Assembly (NCBI RefSeq): GCF_900112235.1
Contig: NZ_FOLH01000004.1
Span: forward strand, 1-64,000
Direction of reading: 5' to 3'
DNA: 64,000 nt
From: Marinospirillum celere
GTDB lineage: Bacteria > Pseudomonadota > Gammaproteobacteria > Pseudomonadales > Halomonadaceae
The notes below the pieces were generated by a model that saw only the letters and a program-made list of their open reading frames with translations, did not search any database and was not told the origin of the DNA. Below, piece by piece: positions 37,523 through 45,690 of the stretch (position 1 is the first letter of the stretch; every line of letters starts with the position of its first letter). A program made the translations under genes and the position numbers.

Positions 37523-38212
37523 ATGAGCAACAAAACTGTTCTGATTGTCGATGATGAAGCCCCCATTCGCGAGATGATCGCTGTCGCGTTGGAAATGGCA
37601 GACTATGCCTACCTGGAAGCGGCTGATGCCATTGAAGCCCATTCTCAGGTAGTCGATCAGCAGCCTGATCTGATTCTGCTCGACTGGATGCTTCCGGGCA
37701 CCAGCGGTATAGAACTAGCCCGCAGGTTGAAAAGAGACCCAGTAACAGCCGAGATCCCAATCATCATGCTGACCGCACGCAGTGAAGAGGATAATAAAAT
37801 TCTCGGCCTGGAAGCCGGCGCCGATGACTATATCACCAAGCCTTTTTCACCTCGTGAACTGGTCGCCCGCTTAAAAGCCGTACTAAGAAGAACCACGCCA
37901 CCCGGTGTTGAAGACCCGGTTGAAGTTGAAGGGCTGCGCCTTGATCCGGTCAGCCATAGAGTCACAGCCAACGGCAGTCCTCTGGAAGTTGGACCCACGG
38001 AATTTAGGCTCCTGCAGTTTTTTATGACTCACCAGGAGCGTGCTTACACTCGCAACCAATTGCTTGATCAGGTTTGGGGTGGCAATGTTTATGTTGAAGA
38101 GCGCACTGTGGATGTTCACATTCGCCGCCTGCGCAAAGCCCTGGGTGCCAGCCACGAACATTTGGTGCAAACTGTCCGAGGAACCGGTTACCGTTTTTCT
38201 ACCCAGGCTTAA
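37523..38212 (+). CDS. phoB: Phosphate regulon response regulator PhoB
   Basis: 229 residues from ATG 37523 ([12 protein letters not shown]), with AGGAA upstream; the longer frame from 37463 runs through the PHO box. Receiver domain with phospho-acceptor Asp54 ([10 protein letters not shown]) and [12 protein letters not shown], then an OmpR-type winged helix ([32 protein letters not shown]). PhoB activates phosphate-starvation genes via PHO boxes, of which several occur in this window. Confidence 0.97.
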   Translation: MSNKTVLIVDDEAPIREMIAVALEMADYAYLEAADAIEAHSQVVDQQPDLILLDWMLPGTSGIELARRLKRDPVTAEIPIIMLTARSEEDNKILGLEAGADDYITKPFSPRELVARLKAVLRRTTPPGVEDPVEVEGLRLDPVSHRVTANGSPLEVGPTEFRLLQFFMTHQERAYTRNQLLDQVWGGNVYVEERTVDVHIRRLRKALGASHEHLVQTVRGTGYRFSTQA

Positions 38213-38230
38213 TATCCAAGGATTTACTGC

Positions 38231-39526
38231 ATGGCTCCAGCATTACGCAAGGAAATTAAAAATTTCCTGTTTTTTCTTTTGTTTGCTACAGCCATTGGCT
38301 GGTTCTTGGGTCTCGCTACCGAAGCTGCTTTAGCAATCAGCTTGTTGTTTCTAAGCCGCCACCTTTACCAACTCGGCAAATTGCTTCGCTGGCAACAAAA
38401 AAACCACCAGCTTCCACCTGAAGCTCAGGGAGTCTGGGGGGTAGTGTTTGATAATCTTTATACTTACCAACGCCAACAACAAAATCAGCAACTGCGCTTG
38501 AAGCAGGTTTTGGATCGCATTCAGGAATCCAGCCAGGCCCTAACAGATGGCGTGGTCATGATTGATTCCAAAGGTGAGCTTGAGTGGTGGAACCGGGCTG
38601 CGGAGCGCTTACTCGGCCTGCGCAGTCCCAGCGACCAGGGGCGGCCTCTAACCCACCTGATTCGCGAGCCCCGGTTTGTCGATTATTTTGAAAAACAAAG
38701 CTATCAAGAGCCTTTGATCCTCCCTTCACCCATAGCCGAAAGCCGCACCCTGGAATACCAGATCACTCTGTTTGGAGAAAATGACCGACTTTTATTGGTT
38801 CGTGATTTTACCCGGATGCAAAGGCTCGAACGTATGCGTCAGGATTTTATTGCCAATGTTTCTCACGAGCTGCGCACACCCTTAACGGTTCTTTCAGGCT
38901 ATCTGGAAACCTTCAGCGACCATGCCGAGCAGCTACCCACCAAGTGGCAGCGCGGGCTAACCCTAATGCGCCAGCAATCGACCCGCATGGAGCATTTGGT
39001 TGAAGATCTGTTAACCCTGTCACGTCTGGAAACCAGTGATTTGGAAACAGCTGTCGAACCGGTTGCTATCGATCAGTTACTAGACAGCATCCGTTGTGAC
39101 GCTCTGGCCTTGTCGGGCAATCAGCACGAAATCTCACTGGATGTGGATCGCCAATTACGCATTCATGCATCCGATAAAGAATTACGCAGTGCTTTTTCCA
39201 ACCTGATCTTCAACGCCATCAAATATACGCCGCCGGGCAGCCATATTCAGATTCGCTGGTACCATGATCGCGCCGGTGCTCATTTGGAAGTAACCGATGA
39301 CGGACCAGGGATTGATCCTCAGCATTTACCCCGTCTGACCGAGCGCTTTTATCGGGTTGATCAGGGCAGGGCGACTAGCACCGGGGGAACCGGCTTGGGG
39401 CTGGCTATCGTCAAGCATGTGATGCTGCGCCATCAGGGACGCTTAAGCATTTCCAGTGAGCAGGGTATGGGCAGCTGTTTTACCTGCCATCTTCCAGTTA
39501 CCCGTATTTTTCTGGTCAGCCCTTAA
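38231..39526 (+). CDS. phoR: Phosphate regulon sensor kinase PhoR
   Basis: A 431-residue membrane histidine kinase: a hairpin of two helices at about 10-42, a charged linker, a PAS domain (~95-195), HisKA with FIANVSHELRTPLT (His212), and an ATPase domain (FNAIKYTPPG, DDGPGID, GTGLGLAIVKH). The lack of a large periplasmic domain is normal for PhoR, which senses phosphate through Pst and PhoU. It follows phoB by 18 bp and overlaps the convergent receiver gene by 4 bp. Confidence 0.96.
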   Translation: MAPALRKEIKNFLFFLLFATAIGWFLGLATEAALAISLLFLSRHLYQLGKLLRWQQKNHQLPPEAQGVWGVVFDNLYTYQRQQQNQQLRLKQVLDRIQESSQALTDGVVMIDSKGELEWWNRAAERLLGLRSPSDQGRPLTHLIREPRFVDYFEKQSYQEPLILPSPIAESRTLEYQITLFGENDRLLLVRDFTRMQRLERMRQDFIANVSHELRTPLTVLSGYLETFSDHAEQLPTKWQRGLTLMRQQSTRMEHLVEDLLTLSRLETSDLETAVEPVAIDQLLDSIRCDALALSGNQHEISLDVDRQLRIHASDKELRSAFSNLIFNAIKYTPPGSHIQIRWYHDRAGAHLEVTDDGPGIDPQHLPRLTERFYRVDQGRATSTGGTGLGLAIVKHVMLRHQGRLSISSEQGMGSCFTCHLPVTRIFLVSP

Positions 39527-40338
39527 GCCTGGGAATTTAAAAGCTGCGTAAAGGCTTCAGTAGTTTCGGTATCCTGCTTTAAAAAGTGAACCCGAACAAA
39601 CAAATTATCCGTATTCGGGTTGCGCTCCGCCAGCTGCAAACTGGCGACATAGCCTTTTAAACTCAGCTTTTGCGGTGGGTCTTCATCGGTGGTCATCAGC
39701 CCCAGCTGTACTGGACTGCCAATTTCGGGCAGCACTTCACTGCGCTTGACCAATACCAAAGCCTCTCGCCGGTCCAGATCCCGTAGAGCAGCAGGAGCAC
39801 GCGCTTCCCCTTGCATTAACAAAGCCTTCAGACTGTTAGCCTGACGCTTACTGGCCTTGTTAGCAGGCGCCTTACTGGCAGCCAGCACCTCGGCACCACC
39901 GGAAGCAGCAATTCTTTCTTTACGAACCAGGCTGGCTGCTTCTTCCTGCGTCAAACGGCCACTTTTAATCAGTTGCTTCATCACCTTGTTAAACAACTGC
40001 TCTGGGGTAAACGGCTTGGCAATATAATCATCAACGCCGGCTTCCACTGCCTGAACCACGTTATCTTTTGAATCCAGGCTGGTGACCAATATAAAGGGTT
40101 GATCTTTGAGGTTTTCTTCACTGCGCACCCATTTCAGGAGCTCCAAACCATTCATTTCTGGCATTTCCCAATCACAGAGCACCAGGTCAAAAGAATGGCG
40201 CTGCAACATGGCCTGACCCCGACGGCCATTATCGGCTTCCATAACCTCAAAAGATGAATACTGAGAGCGCAGAGTCTTAAGGACCAGATGACGTATAAAC
40301 TTGTCATCATCAATAGTCAGTAGTCGAATTTTTTTCAT
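39523..40338 (-). CDS. Response regulator with C-terminal PilZ-like region
   Basis: About 271 residues from ATG 40338 (MKKIRLLT). The receiver domain (1-125) has the acidic pair IDDDKF, phospho-acceptor in LVLCDWEMPEM, and KPFTPEQL. A helical linker rich in Ala/Lys/Ser follows, and a C-terminal beta-rich region (GSPVQLGL, LKGYVASLQLAERN, LFVRVHFL) that resembles PilZ folds but lacks a clear R-x3-R. No DNA-binding domain, so output is likely protein-protein or surface/motility related. Divergent from the PHO-box lipoprotein gene. Confidence 0.8.
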   Translation of the reverse strand: MKKIRLLTIDDDKFIRHLVLKTLRSQYSSFEVMEADNGRRGQAMLQRHSFDLVLCDWEMPEMNGLELLKWVRSEENLKDQPFILVTSLDSKDNVVQAVEAGVDDYIAKPFTPEQLFNKVMKQLIKSGRLTQEEAASLVRKERIAASGGAEVLAASKAPANKASKRQANSLKALLMQGEARAPAALRDLDRREALVLVKRSEVLPEIGSPVQLGLMTTDEDPPQKLSLKGYVASLQLAERNPNTDNLFVRVHFLKQDTETTEAFTQLLNSQA

Positions 40339-40410
40339 GGGCACCTGGAAATTGCTGCATTCAAGAACACAATGCTAATGGTTTTTTAACAGCATGTCTT
40401 TAGTCGCTCT

Positions 40411-40439
40411 ATGTCATCAAGCTGTATTCCTCTTGTCAT
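40411..40439 (+). promoter_or_regulatory. PHO box before unknown lipoprotein gene
   Basis: Three heptamers at exact 11-base steps: ATGTCAT (40411), CTGTATT (40422) and TTGTCAT (40433). Consensus is CTGTCAT. About 100 bp before the lipoprotein ATG and on the same strand. Confidence 0.7.
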
Positions 40440-40536
40440 TTTTCTGCAACACAGGCTGCTTATTGTTAGCGGCAGGACAAGCAGAACGGCTCTACGTCCA
40501 GCTTCTGAAAATGAACCCAACGACAGGAAAAGAATC

Positions 40537-41079
40537 ATGCCCAACAAATTCATTCAGGTAGCCGCTCTTGCCTTAACCCTGACCGGGTTGACGGCTTGTG
40601 TAACTCAAGACAGCACTTCTTCAAGTGCCGCTTTAGAAACTCAGTTATTTGAAGTTCATCACGATAACGGCCGCATCTATGTGTTCGATAACCAGGAACT
40701 CTATCTGCAAACTGCAGAAGGTCGTACACCTCTCTACCACCGTACCCGGATTGGTGGCGGACCTGATGGTCAAACTATGGTGTTTGGCTTGAACAGCGCA
40801 CAAAGCCAGAAAACCGGTGATATCGATTTCATTCAGATTTTTGATGGTGAAGTCGAAGTCAGCGGCAACTTTTATGGTGAAATGCGTCGCGACGGTCGTA
40901 TCTATGTGTTTGAGCGCCTGGAAGACATGCATGCCACTCGTACCAGCAACCCACTTTACTACGTCAACCAAATCGGTGCCGGTCCTGACGGACAAACCGT
41001 TTTTTATGTACAAAACAATGATACTTCCGGTAAGCCGGCAGATCACATGATTGAAAAATTTAAAGCAGTCAATGAGTAA
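40537..41079 (+). CDS. PHO-box-associated lipoprotein with duplicated domain
   Basis: A 180-residue predicted lipoprotein (LTLTGLTAC, Cys at about 20) of no family I recognise. The mature protein is an internal duplication: each half has (D/N)GRIYVF, then PLY-x4-(Q/R)IG-(A/G)-GPDGQT and an aromatic strand, separated by about 65 residues. I chose ATG 40537; the longer frame from 40411 runs through the PHO box. It lies between phoR/receiver genes and a chemoreceptor, and is followed by its own terminator. It is probably made during phosphate starvation and located in the outer or inner membrane; its function is unknown. Confidence 0.8.
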   Translation: MPNKFIQVAALALTLTGLTACVTQDSTSSSAALETQLFEVHHDNGRIYVFDNQELYLQTAEGRTPLYHRTRIGGGPDGQTMVFGLNSAQSQKTGDIDFIQIFDGEVEVSGNFYGEMRRDGRIYVFERLEDMHATRTSNPLYYVNQIGAGPDGQTVFYVQNNDTSGKPADHMIEKFKAVNE

Positions 41080-41122
41080 GCCTTAGCGCCTATCTCAGCC
41101 AACAGTTTTTCTCTTCTCTCTT

Positions 41123-41146
41123 GCCCCAAAGGATTGGGGCTTTTTT
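41123..41146 (+). terminator. Terminator after lipoprotein gene
   Basis: GCCCCAA, loop AGGA, TTGGGGC followed by six T residues, 43 bp after the stop codon. Confidence 0.9.
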
Positions 41147-41166
41147 ATTTCTTCCACCCTGCCCTC

Positions 41167-41195
41167 CTGTCAAATAAATGACATATTAATGCCAT
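41167..41195 (+). promoter_or_regulatory. Degenerate PHO-like box before chemoreceptor
   Basis: CTGTCAA (41167), ATGACAT (41178) and ATGCCAT (41189) are spaced exactly 11 bases, matching 6, 5 and 5 of 7 consensus positions. Weaker than the other boxes; also contains a TGTCA/TGACA inverted repeat. Confidence 0.45.
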
Positions 41196-41234
41196 AAACT
41201 TCGCTACACCTGTTTAAAACGGAGTTTTGTATTC

Positions 41235-43193
41235 ATGCCCATCGTTACCATCACTCGTTTAGCAAGCAGCCTTCTCGCTGCATTAGCACTGGGTTTTGCC
41301 TTAACCCTCTATTGGGGGCTTACCCAGCTCAATCATGCTTTCATCAATGCTCTGGATTATGCTGATCTGCACCGCCAGGTTGCCGTCGACATTCGTGGCA
41401 AGATTAGTGATTATCTGGAAACCGGCAATGCCTCTCAACAACTGGAAGCTGTTAGAGACTTGGAGGCCCTGCAAAAGCAGGTTCTACCCAGCCTGCCTGC
41501 AAGTATCGCCCAACAGCTTGAACCTGCTTCAGAAGCACTGATTTCCGGCCTCACCAATGAATACCTGGGTGCTGGCAAACTAGCAGGTGATGCTCAGGGT
41601 CTGCTTTATCAAAACGAGCGGGAAACCCTGGCTGAAATTCAGCGCCTGCAAGACTATGCTCAAGAAGCTGCTCTAGAAGACCCTGCAACTGGCTATCAGT
41701 ATTTGCTGATTGCCAGCTCCCTGTATCGCGAACTAGCCAATATTAAAACCTACCGGGAGCACTTCTGGACTTCAGGCCGTCAAAATCACCTGGATCTTTT
41801 GGATGCTTCCCGCTCCGGTTACGATGAACACCTGCAAGCCTTGAGTGATTTACCTCGGCTCGGCATTTATCCAACAACTGAAAGCGACAGCATGGCTGAC
41901 CTTATGGGTTGGGGAAATCGTCAATCCCAGGCCCAGCAAGAAGAAAAAGGCGATGAAATAGAGCGCCAGCTCAACTATTTGCATAACCGCTACCCTGCCG
42001 AAATGGACCGCTCTCGCCAGTGGCGTGAAGACCGAACCACCAGCCTGGCAGCCGTTAATGGACTCATTGATGACTTTGAGCAAGCCATTCTGCAAGGCCA
42101 GCAAGAGGTCAATCAAAATAAGGACCAGGTTGAAAAGCAGGTCAAAACCTTATTTTTTGCTTTTGCGCTAAGTCTTTTGGTGATGGCTTTGATGCTTTAT
42201 TTCTTTCAACAAAAGGTGGTTATCAACAATCTGCACAAGCTGGAAAAAGCACTGACTCTCCTGGTGAAGCAGGGCAAATTGCAGGTGGTGGACATGGAAG
42301 CTGACAAAACCGAGCTGGGCCGTATCGCCAAACGCTTCAATCAGCTGATCACTGGCATGCAGAAAAAAGAAGAAGAAAAGAACAGTCAGCTAGAAGAGGT
42401 TAATGCAACCTTACAGCAAGTTTTAACCAGCTTTGAACAAATGAGCAGCAGCTTTCTACAAACTCGCCGACAACTGGAAGACTCAGGACAATTCAGCGTG
42501 AATCTTCGCGAGATGGCTGAAGAGGTCAACAGCAACTCCACCCAGGTACATGATTTTGCCAGTGAAGCGGCTGAAATGATGCAAGCCAGTGAAGCCAGCG
42601 CCTTGAAAGTGGTGACCGCAGGTGACCAGGCCTTGGAGGATATCAAGGAAGGTCAGCAAGCCCTCACCGATCTGGTTCAAGCTGTTGAAGAAGTAATGGG
42701 CATTCTGGAAGAAGTCAGTAGCATTTCTGATCAAACCAACCTACTGGCTCTGAATGCAGCCATAGAAGCCGCCAGGGCCGGAGAGCAGGGCCGGGGATTT
42801 GCAGTGGTTGCCGATGAAGTGCGTCAACTATCCCAGAAAACTCAGGGCGCAGTAAGCCATTCCACCCGCTTACTTGAAGCCTTACAGCAAACAACCAGTC
42901 GTTTAAGTGCGCATATTCAGAATGTTGGCAAGGCGACCGAACATCAAAAAGAATTAGCTGTACACATGCAATCAACGGCCAAAACCCTGAGTCAGCGCTC
43001 TGACCTGGCCTCGCAAACGGCCAGCCAAGGCCGGGAGTTATCCACCCGCCAGCACCAGCAGGTTGATGCCTTTAGCCAGCAAATCAAGGAAATGGAAGTT
43101 GGCGCAGAACAAACCCTAGAGCGAATCCAGGAACTGCGCCAAGATGTCAGCCATCGCATTGACTGGGTACGCCAAGTTCTCGTACAGGATTAA
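41235..43193 (+). CDS. Methyl-accepting chemotaxis protein
   Basis: A 652-residue chemoreceptor: N-terminal helix (~8-28), a mostly helical periplasmic sensor of about 270 residues, a second helix (~305-325), HAMP, and a long signalling coil whose hairpin tip reads [20 protein letters not shown], the CheA/CheW contact. The sensor is unlike Cache domains and looks like a helical bundle. It lies among pho genes, behind a PHO-like box, so a role in phosphate chemotaxis (as for CtpL-type receptors in Pseudomonas) is plausible but unproven. Confidence 0.93.
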   Translation: MPIVTITRLASSLLAALALGFALTLYWGLTQLNHAFINALDYADLHRQVAVDIRGKISDYLETGNASQQLEAVRDLEALQKQVLPSLPASIAQQLEPASEALISGLTNEYLGAGKLAGDAQGLLYQNERETLAEIQRLQDYAQEAALEDPATGYQYLLIASSLYRELANIKTYREHFWTSGRQNHLDLLDASRSGYDEHLQALSDLPRLGIYPTTESDSMADLMGWGNRQSQAQQEEKGDEIERQLNYLHNRYPAEMDRSRQWREDRTTSLAAVNGLIDDFEQAILQGQQEVNQNKDQVEKQVKTLFFAFALSLLVMALMLYFFQQKVVINNLHKLEKALTLLVKQGKLQVVDMEADKTELGRIAKRFNQLITGMQKKEEEKNSQLEEVNATLQQVLTSFEQMSSSFLQTRRQLEDSGQFSVNLREMAEEVNSNSTQVHDFASEAAEMMQASEASALKVVTAGDQALEDIKEGQQALTDLVQAVEEVMGILEEVSSISDQTNLLALNAAIEAARAGEQGRGFAVVADEVRQLSQKTQGAVSHSTRLLEALQQTTSRLSAHIQNVGKATEHQKELAVHMQSTAKTLSQRSDLASQTASQGRELSTRQHQQVDAFSQQIKEMEVGAEQTLERIQELRQDVSHRIDWVRQVLVQD

Positions 43194-43200
43194 TCGACTT

Positions 43201-44901
43201 TTAAAACTGCACTTCACCAAGGATTTTTCCCAGAGAGCGAGCATACTGGCTGGTTACCCGCTCACCGGCTACTGGTCCTTCACCCGGGGGCGCTGAAGTC
43301 ATTAGCTCTACCTCACTGGGCTGTCCTTGGTTATCCACTTGGGTCACCCAGGCGCGGTGGCCTTTTTCAAAGGCAATACAGCTACCCACTGGATAGAGTC
43401 CATTCAATTGAATAAAGAGGTCCAGCTTGAATAGGTCATAGGTATCTGGCTGTTGGCGCACCTGCTCGTAAGCTTGTTGCCAGGAAAGCCGCTGCCCTTC
43501 TTGATTCGGCTGCGTCAAACAATCCAGATACTTCACCACAGACAGTCCCCGAGTCAGACTATCCAGTTTTTGCCCTTTAAGACCCCGTGGAAAGCCACTG
43601 CCATCTATTTTTTCATTGGTATTAACGATCAAGGACTCACCCAGACTACGCGGAATCCACTGCAGCTTTCCAAGCCCTCGAATGACTTGTAAAAGTGCCG
43701 TTTTGTGAGCATTACGGTCTATCAGCTCCAAAATATTTAAATTAGCGCAAGTGCGTCCGCCAGCAATCAGGCGACTCATATCAGAAAGCAACAAAGCAGC
43801 CATCAAGGCTTGATGATAGTGATGACTAAGCCCCATTTTTGCTGCCATGGGGAAAAAGCGCGCGGCCACCCTAAGAGTATGATGAATCACTGGATGAATA
43901 TCATCAGACTTACTAAGCTTCAACTGCAAAGCATCACGGTTATGATGTAAGTCATCCACTAAACGTCCCGCCGTTTTTTGTAGCTCAGAACCACTAAAGT
44001 GCCCCTTCCCTAACAGCATGAGTGCTTGAGCCCCTACCTGATCAGCGAGTGGGCCAACACTTTTAGTCTTGGGAGCAGCTTGCTGATAATCAGGTTCTTC
44101 AAGTTTAGCCGACTGCTCTTCCTTAACCTGAAACAAGGTAGAGGGTAGCAGAGTACGCCTGTGGGTTCCGCTAACACGCGCCACCTCTCTTTCTGTTTCC
44201 AAAATAAAGCGCATTAAGCGGCGATTTTGAGTTGTTTCCTGCTCTTCAAAACGGCATCCCAGTAAAGCTTGACTGAAATTTTTATTGGGCAAAAGGGTCA
44301 CTTTTTCAGTTTTAACAACAAAACTCTCGCCACAAGGAAAAATAATTTTTACCTGTAAAGCCTTCTGCTGAACACCCAGCAGAAGACTGGATTGAATCGG
44401 TAAAGCAAGGCGGCAACCTCCAAAAGAAAGGTCAACCAACTCACCCTTATAGGTTTTACCCAGATGGCGTACCTCTGTTTCAACTTTCATGGTTTCAGGC
44501 AGGTGCACTCTAAAATGAGAGCGCTGAAAAACCCGGGCCAGATTTTCTGGCAAACAAGTGCGCAGAATCAACCCATCTTGACTAACCTGTGTCTTAATAA
44601 CCTCAAGGGCTTCACTTTGATGTAGTTGATGCTGATAACGTAAAAACAAAGTCACCAAATGCGAACGTGCCAACAGCTGCAAACTGCTACCTGTGCCCTT
44701 GATACTGAGGAGTAGGGTTCCGGTGTCCTGATCAAGTCTAAACCTACTGATGCGAAACTTGTCATCACAGGCAGGGGTACGCTCTTGATACAGCGGTTGA
44801 ACCCTGGGCTGCATCTCCTGAGTGCAGGTGGTTAAAATCTTTTGAACTAGAGCGCCTGATATAATTTCGTCATACTGGTGATGAATTGCTTGAGTTTTCA
44901 T
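43201..44901 (-). CDS. PilZ protein with degenerate HD-GYP domain
   Basis: About 566 residues from ATG 44901 (AGGAG six bases upstream). An N-terminal YcgR-like region leads to a PilZ domain with RSHFR and DLSFGG, both needed to bind cyclic-di-GMP. The C-terminal half aligns with HD-GYP phosphodiesterases at DGSGFPRGLKG, but the metal residues are lost: the HD pair reads SD (LLLSDMSR) and the HHE before DGSG reads NTNEK. So it should sense but not degrade cyclic-di-GMP. It is convergent with the chemoreceptor gene and divergent from a FixJ-type regulator. Confidence 0.82.
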   Translation of the reverse strand: MKTQAIHHQYDEIISGALVQKILTTCTQEMQPRVQPLYQERTPACDDKFRISRFRLDQDTGTLLLSIKGTGSSLQLLARSHLVTLFLRYQHQLHQSEALEVIKTQVSQDGLILRTCLPENLARVFQRSHFRVHLPETMKVETEVRHLGKTYKGELVDLSFGGCRLALPIQSSLLLGVQQKALQVKIIFPCGESFVVKTEKVTLLPNKNFSQALLGCRFEEQETTQNRRLMRFILETEREVARVSGTHRRTLLPSTLFQVKEEQSAKLEEPDYQQAAPKTKSVGPLADQVGAQALMLLGKGHFSGSELQKTAGRLVDDLHHNRDALQLKLSKSDDIHPVIHHTLRVAARFFPMAAKMGLSHHYHQALMAALLLSDMSRLIAGGRTCANLNILELIDRNAHKTALLQVIRGLGKLQWIPRSLGESLIVNTNEKIDGSGFPRGLKGQKLDSLTRGLSVVKYLDCLTQPNQEGQRLSWQQAYEQVRQQPDTYDLFKLDLFIQLNGLYPVGSCIAFEKGHRAWVTQVDNQGQPSEVELMTSAPPGEGPVAGERVTSQYARSLGKILGEVQF

Positions 44902-44977
44902 AACCAACTCCTGGGCTGCAAATAACAGCTAACAAACCAGACCACTTGTTCACAATATTTAAAGCAAGGATGTTTCC

Positions 44978-45592
44978 ATGCCTACCGAAGCCAATATCTA
45001 CATTGTTGATGACGATGAGCTTGTCCTTTCTACGCTGGACTCCATCTTCACCTTTGCAGGCTTTGAGGTGTTTACCTTTAATCGGGCCGAAGATTTTCTG
45101 GCAACGGACCTTTCAGATGCACCTGGCTGCCTGATTCTTGACCTGCGCATGCCCCATATGAGCGGCCTGGAATTACAGCGCCATCTGGCCAAGCGCCAAC
45201 TGCAGCTTCCGGTCATCATCTACACCGGCAATGCCGATGTTGCGACCACGGTAAGGGCCATGTCGGATGGGGCCTTTACGCTGATACAAAAACCCATCTC
45301 CAATGACCTGCTGGTCGAAACCGTTCGTGATGCCATCCAACAGCATCAAGAACGCTTCCAAAAAACGGCTCTTTACCAGCAAGCTAGGGATCAACTGGCC
45401 TGCCTGTCCGAAAAGGAACGTCAGGTTGCGATCCTGGCTGCTGATGGCCTCACTGCTGCTGATATTTCCAAGCAATTACACGTCAGCATTCGTACGGTTG
45501 AAGCCCACAAATCCAATATTTTCAAGAAGCTGAATATTCACTCTATTGCCCAGCTCACACGTTTGGTTGTACTTGCAGAACTGACTCACTGA
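44978..45592 (+). CDS. FixJ/LuxR-type response regulator
   Basis: A 204-residue regulator: receiver domain (1-120) with DDDELVLSTL, phospho-Asp in LILDLRMPHMSGLE, and QKPISNDLL, then a LuxR helix-turn-helix (LSEKERQVAILAADGLT, shown as LSEKERQVAIL, and IRTVEAHKSNIFKKL). It likely binds DNA as a dimer. The hybrid kinase that follows at ~100 bp is its likely partner. AAGGA precedes ATG 44978. Confidence 0.92.
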   Translation: MPTEANIYIVDDDELVLSTLDSIFTFAGFEVFTFNRAEDFLATDLSDAPGCLILDLRMPHMSGLELQRHLAKRQLQLPVIIYTGNADVATTVRAMSDGAFTLIQKPISNDLLVETVRDAIQQHQERFQKTALYQQARDQLACLSEKERQVAILAADGLTAADISKQLHVSIRTVEAHKSNIFKKLNIHSIAQLTRLVVLAELTH

Positions 45593-45690
45593 TACTGGAA
45601 ACAGTGTTGACCTTGAGCGCCCAAAAAAACATTCGTGAAAACCACATTTTTATTAGGTAAATCTACCTAGTCAGCAAAGGACCCACTGCC

